Shown here piece by piece: positions 61,594 to 64,000 of a stretch of 64,000 bases of DNA; position 1 is the stretch's first letter, and each line of letters opens with the position of its first letter. The DNA comes from Sphingomonadales bacterium UBA2683 (GTDB lineage Bacteria > Pseudomonadota > Alphaproteobacteria > Sphingomonadales > Sphingomonadaceae): contig DELZ01000004.1 in NCBI GenBank assembly GCA_002354635.1, forward strand, positions 722,878 to 786,877, in the 5' to 3' direction. A model generated the notes under the pieces. That model did not search any database. It was not told where the DNA came from and saw only the letters and a program-made list of their open reading frames with translations. Made by a program: the position numbers and the translations under genes.

Positions 61594-62340
61594 ATGGCAC
61601 GCAAGAACAAATCCATAAAGAAAACCGGCGGCGGTCTCAAATTCTGGGGCCGGCACGCGATCGAGGCGGCGCTCGACAATCCCAACCGGGTGATCAAGAA
61701 GATATCGATCACGCGCGAGGCGCTGGCAACACTCGAAATTCCCTCGGATATCGCCGTCGTGATCTGCGATGTCGCCGATCTCGGCCGGGTCATACCGCGC
61801 GACGCACCGCACCAGGGCATGGTGGCGGATGTCGACCCCCTTCCCGACATCTGGCTCGGAGAGATACTGGAGCAACAGTCCGACCGGCCGCTGCTGCTGC
61901 TCGACCAGGTCACCGACCCGCATAATGTCGGCGCGATCCTGCGCTCCGCCGCAGCCTTTGATGCGGCCGCCATCATCACCCAGGACCGCCATGCCCCGCC
62001 CGAATCGGGTGTTCTGGCCAAGTCCGCTTCGGGTGCTCTGGAAATCGTGCCATGGATAAGGGTGGTCAACCTGTCGCGCGCGCTCGATGAAATTGCCGAG
62101 GCCGGCTATTGGCGTATCGGCCTGGACGGCGATGCCGGCGACGAGCTGGAAACCGCCATGGGCATGGGCAAGCTCGCGCTGGTGATGGGTGCGGAAGGCG
62201 AAGGCCTGCGGCAGAATGTCTCGGCGCATTGCGACACGCTGGCGCGCCTGCCGATGAGCAGCAGGATGGAAAGCCTGAATGTTTCCAATGCGGCGGCCAT
62301 TGCCCTATATGCGGAGTATACCAGAAAAAGGGGAGAGTAG
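61594..62340 (+). CDS. rlmB: 23S rRNA (guanosine-2'-O)-methyltransferase RlmB (TrmH/SpoU family)
   Basis: This 248-residue SPOUT methyltransferase has FWGRHAIEAALDNPNR at the N-terminus (substrate-binding domain), LLLLDQVTDPHNVGAILRSA as motif 1 (cut at DPHNVGAILRSA), LVMGAEGEGLR as motif 2 and MESLNVSNAAAIALYAEYTR as motif 3, so the SAM knot is complete. It methylates G2251 of 23S rRNA in E. coli. GAGG lies before the ATG. The lipoprotein gene follows after 2 bp. Confidence 0.93.
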   Translation: MARKNKSIKKTGGGLKFWGRHAIEAALDNPNRVIKKISITREALATLEIPSDIAVVICDVADLGRVIPRDAPHQGMVADVDPLPDIWLGEILEQQSDRPLLLLDQVTDPHNVGAILRSAAAFDAAAIITQDRHAPPESGVLAKSASGALEIVPWIRVVNLSRALDEIAEAGYWRIGLDGDAGDELETAMGMGKLALVMGAEGEGLRQNVSAHCDTLARLPMSSRMESLNVSNAAAIALYAEYTRKRGE

Positions 62341-62342
62341 CT

Positions 62343-63080
62343 GTGGGGACATATTGGAAATGGGTGCTGGCGCTGATCGCGCCCTTGGTGCTGGCTGGCT
62401 GCCTGCTGATTCCCGGCAAGTTTGAATCGCAATTGCGGCTGATGAACGACGGGACCTACAGCTTTACCTATAATGGCCAGATGCAGTTGGCCGAGGGAGA
62501 GGACAAGCCGTCTCCCGATTCCGCGATGACGGATGAGGAGTCCGGCGACGGCGGCGCAACCGACGATGAGCAGAAAAACGCGGCGATGCGCGCGGTTTTT
62601 GGCGGAGCGGTGCCGGGCGATGACGAAGGCCTGAAAAAATTCGCCGCCCAGCTGGCCAAATATGACGGCTGGAACAAGGTGGAATATGTCGGCGATAATC
62701 TGTTCGAGGTCGAATATGCGGTCAGCGGCAATTTCGACCAGATGTTTGCCTTTCCGACGATCCCCGGCGCTACCATGCAATTTCCGTTCGTCCAGATCCT
62801 CCGGCGCAGCGGCGGCGAGATCGAGGTTTCAACGCCAGCCATGGCCGGGCCCGGCGGCCTGACCGGTGCAATGGGGCCCATGGCCATGGGCGCGAACAGC
62901 AAGCAGGACATCCAGCCAATCGACGGTGATTTTACCATCGAAACAGACGGGGAAATATTGAGCAACAATACCACCGACGGCTATAGCAGCAGCGGTGCCT
63001 TGAAAAGACTGCACTGGGTGGTCAATGACTCGAGCAGCGCCAACGGCAGCCCCCGCGCGATCGTCAAGCTGGAGCGGTAG
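62343..63080 (+). CDS. Putative lipoprotein of unknown function
   Basis: This 245-residue protein starts with GTG at 62343, behind GGGGAGAG, and has a lipoprotein signal peptide ending in LAGC (about residue 19). The body is acidic and contains KFESQLRLMNDGTYSFTY, cut at LRLMNDGTYSFTY, which recalls bacterial DUF-type periplasmic beta proteins, and a Gly/Met-rich loop (GGLTGAMGPMAMGAN). I do not recognise a named family. It is translationally linked to rlmB and ends at a terminator. Confidence 0.7.
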   Translation: MGTYWKWVLALIAPLVLAGCLLIPGKFESQLRLMNDGTYSFTYNGQMQLAEGEDKPSPDSAMTDEESGDGGATDDEQKNAAMRAVFGGAVPGDDEGLKKFAAQLAKYDGWNKVEYVGDNLFEVEYAVSGNFDQMFAFPTIPGATMQFPFVQILRRSGGEIEVSTPAMAGPGGLTGAMGPMAMGANSKQDIQPIDGDFTIETDGEILSNNTTDGYSSSGALKRLHWVVNDSSSANGSPRAIVKLER

Positions 63081-63092
63081 ATTCAGAAGACA

Positions 63093-63127
63093 AAAAAAGG
63101 GAGCGACCGACCGGTGCTCCCTTTTTT
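63093..63127. terminator. Bidirectional intrinsic terminator
   Basis: GGGAGC (63099-63104) pairs with GCTCCC (63116-63121), with A6 before (63093-63098) and T6 after (63122-63127), extending the stem. The element lies between the convergent lipoprotein and ferredoxin genes and has a U tract on both strands' transcripts, so it can end both. Confidence 0.9.
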
Positions 63128-63146
63128 CAAAACCTCTCCGAGAAAG

Positions 63147-63464
63147 TCAGTCTTCCTCGGCGATCCGGATTTTCAGGCCATCGAGATCGTCGGACAGTTC
63201 GATCTGGCAGCTGAGCCGCGAAAATTCGTCACGGTGATCGCTGCTTTCGAGCAGATCATCTTCATCCTCGCTCATTTCCGGCAATTTGGCTTTCCAGTCG
63301 GCATCGACATGGACGTGGCAGGTCGCGCACGAACAGCAGCCGCCGCAAAGCGCCAGCAGCTCGTCGAAGCCATTGTCGCGAATCGCTTCCATGACGCTGA
63401 TTCCGCTATCGACGGAAACCGCTTTTTCTTCACCATCGCGGCCGGTTACGTGAATCGTTGGCAT
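63147..63464 (-). CDS. 2Fe-2S ferredoxin, adrenodoxin type
   Basis: This 105-residue ferredoxin has Cys40, Cys46 and Cys49 (C-x5-C-x2-C in LCGGCCSCATC) and Cys86 in RLSCQIEL as the four cluster ligands. An acidic helix (SEDEDDLLESS) precedes the fourth Cys, as in redox-partner-binding ferredoxins. It may donate electrons to a P450, an Fe-S assembly pathway or an oxygenase; no partner is encoded nearby. It is convergent with the lipoprotein gene across a terminator. Confidence 0.93.
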   Translation of the reverse strand: MPTIHVTGRDGEEKAVSVDSGISVMEAIRDNGFDELLALCGGCCSCATCHVHVDADWKAKLPEMSEDEDDLLESSDHRDEFSRLSCQIELSDDLDGLKIRIAEED

Positions 63465-63558
63465 AGCTACCCCTTGTCGTGACTGTTAATATAAAATCCC
63501 GCACGCTATGTCTGGACCATCAAAAAGAATCAAGGGCCGAAACGAAGGCAGCAAATCG

Positions 63559-64000
63559 ATGGGCCTATCAAAAGAAATGATCAGAACCGGGCTGGACCAT
63601 GCCAGCGCGATCGAACCGCGCCTGGCGGCCGCCATCGCCCAGTCCGGCTATCCCGAACCGCGCATTCGCCCGGAAGGCTATGAGACCTTGCTGCGCACCA
63701 TTGTCGGACAGCAGGTCAGCGTGGCATCGGCCGCGGCGGTCTGGAACAAGCTGGAAGCGCGGCTCGGCGAGGGATGCCCGGCGGAGGCGCTGATCGCTAC
63801 CGAATTTGACGAACTGCGCGCCTGCGGCCTTTCGCGCCAGAAACAGGGCTATGCGCGAAGCCTGGGCGAACTGATCCTGTCCGGCGGACTTGATCTCGAC
63901 AATCTGCCGGTGGATGACGAAGCGGCGATCGCGCTGTTGACAAAGATCAAGGGCATCGGCCGCTGGTCGGCGGAAATCTACCTGCTGTTCGCGCAGGGAC
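63559..64000 (+). CDS. DNA-3-methyladenine glycosylase 2 family (AlkA-like), N-terminal part
   Basis: The frame stays open to the window end (about 147 residues visible). It belongs to the HhH-GPD superfamily: IVGQQVSVASAAAVWNKL, LSRQKQGYARSLGELI and the helix-hairpin-helix LTKIKGIGRWSAEIYLL. The catalytic Asp lies beyond the window. AlkA-type enzymes excise alkylated bases such as 3-methyladenine. An in-frame ATG at 63508 is an alternative start. It is divergent from the ferredoxin gene. Confidence 0.85.
   Translation, partial: MGLSKEMIRTGLDHASAIEPRLAAAIAQSGYPEPRIRPEGYETLLRTIVGQQVSVASAAAVWNKLEARLGEGCPAEALIATEFDELRACGLSRQKQGYARSLGELILSGGLDLDNLPVDDEAAIALLTKIKGIGRWSAEIYLLFAQG

Overview
The window is an ordinary chromosomal stretch of an alphaproteobacterium, most likely in the Sphingomonadales (Sphingopyxis/Parasphingorhabdus-like). 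I infer this from remembered protein similarity (purH, maeB, pepN, argB, lgt), from alphaproteobacterial items such as a DUF1674 protein and a UQCC1-type cytochrome bc1 chaperone, and from a GC content near 60% with dense, often 4-bp-overlapping operons. Both window edges cut a gene: an acyl-CoA dehydrogenase at the left and an AlkA-like DNA glycosylase at the right.

0-6 kb: acyl-CoA dehydrogenase C-terminus, then a leftward rsmB-rpe-heparinase-purH operon. 6.2-9.6 kb: a lower-GC accessory cassette with an MddA-like methyltransferase, a Tat-exported protein with a nitroreductase-like segment, and a divergent GlxA-type regulator. 9.8-15.5 kb: htpX, a DUF1674 protein, a glycosyltransferase-like gene, a nucleotidyltransferase, repeat elements beside tRNA-Gly(GCC), and a cnoX/Lon-substrate-binding-domain/Trm112 operon. 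15.7-20.1 kb: a roughly 600-bp non-coding leader with inverted repeats, then a rightward cassette of a membrane-anchored HTH protein, a small helical protein, a 4-TM protein, an overlapping RadC/JAMM protein and a winged-helix-like/TM/TPR protein. I do not recognise this cassette as a described system, and it is the best candidate here for something new.

20.2-29.9 kb: housekeeping genes (yggT-folD-lipoprotein-marC, argB, peroxiredoxin-mutS, maeB, bamE). 30-37.6 kb: UQCC1-type chaperone and DUF177/YceD, glnD with an acyl-CoA ligase, lgt and a MidA/NDUFAF7-type methyltransferase. 37.7-42.8 kb: an MCE/Mla-type lipid ABC transporter, a HAD phosphatase and a GreB-like factor. 42.9-45.5 kb: a BLUF photoreceptor translationally coupled to an MHYT-GGDEF-EAL protein; the ribosome-binding site of the latter is exactly complementary to a sequence 31 nt upstream, which suggests RNA-level control. 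A very AT-rich gap follows. 45.7-56 kb: Cys/Met-metabolism PLP enzyme, SLC13 transporter, pgeF, pepN, M48 protease, SDR, EamA transporter and threonine aldolase. 56-60.5 kb: an ABC permease fused to an M1 peptidase, with its ATPase. 60.8-64 kb: PilZ protein, tRNA-Tyr, rlmB, lipoprotein, ferredoxin, glycosylase.

Two themes recur. Second-messenger signalling appears in the BLUF protein, the MHYT-GGDEF-EAL protein and a PilZ protein. Respiratory assembly is represented by homologues of human SDHAF4, UQCC1 and NDUFAF7 (complexes II, III and I). No CRISPR array, rRNA or insertion sequence was seen.
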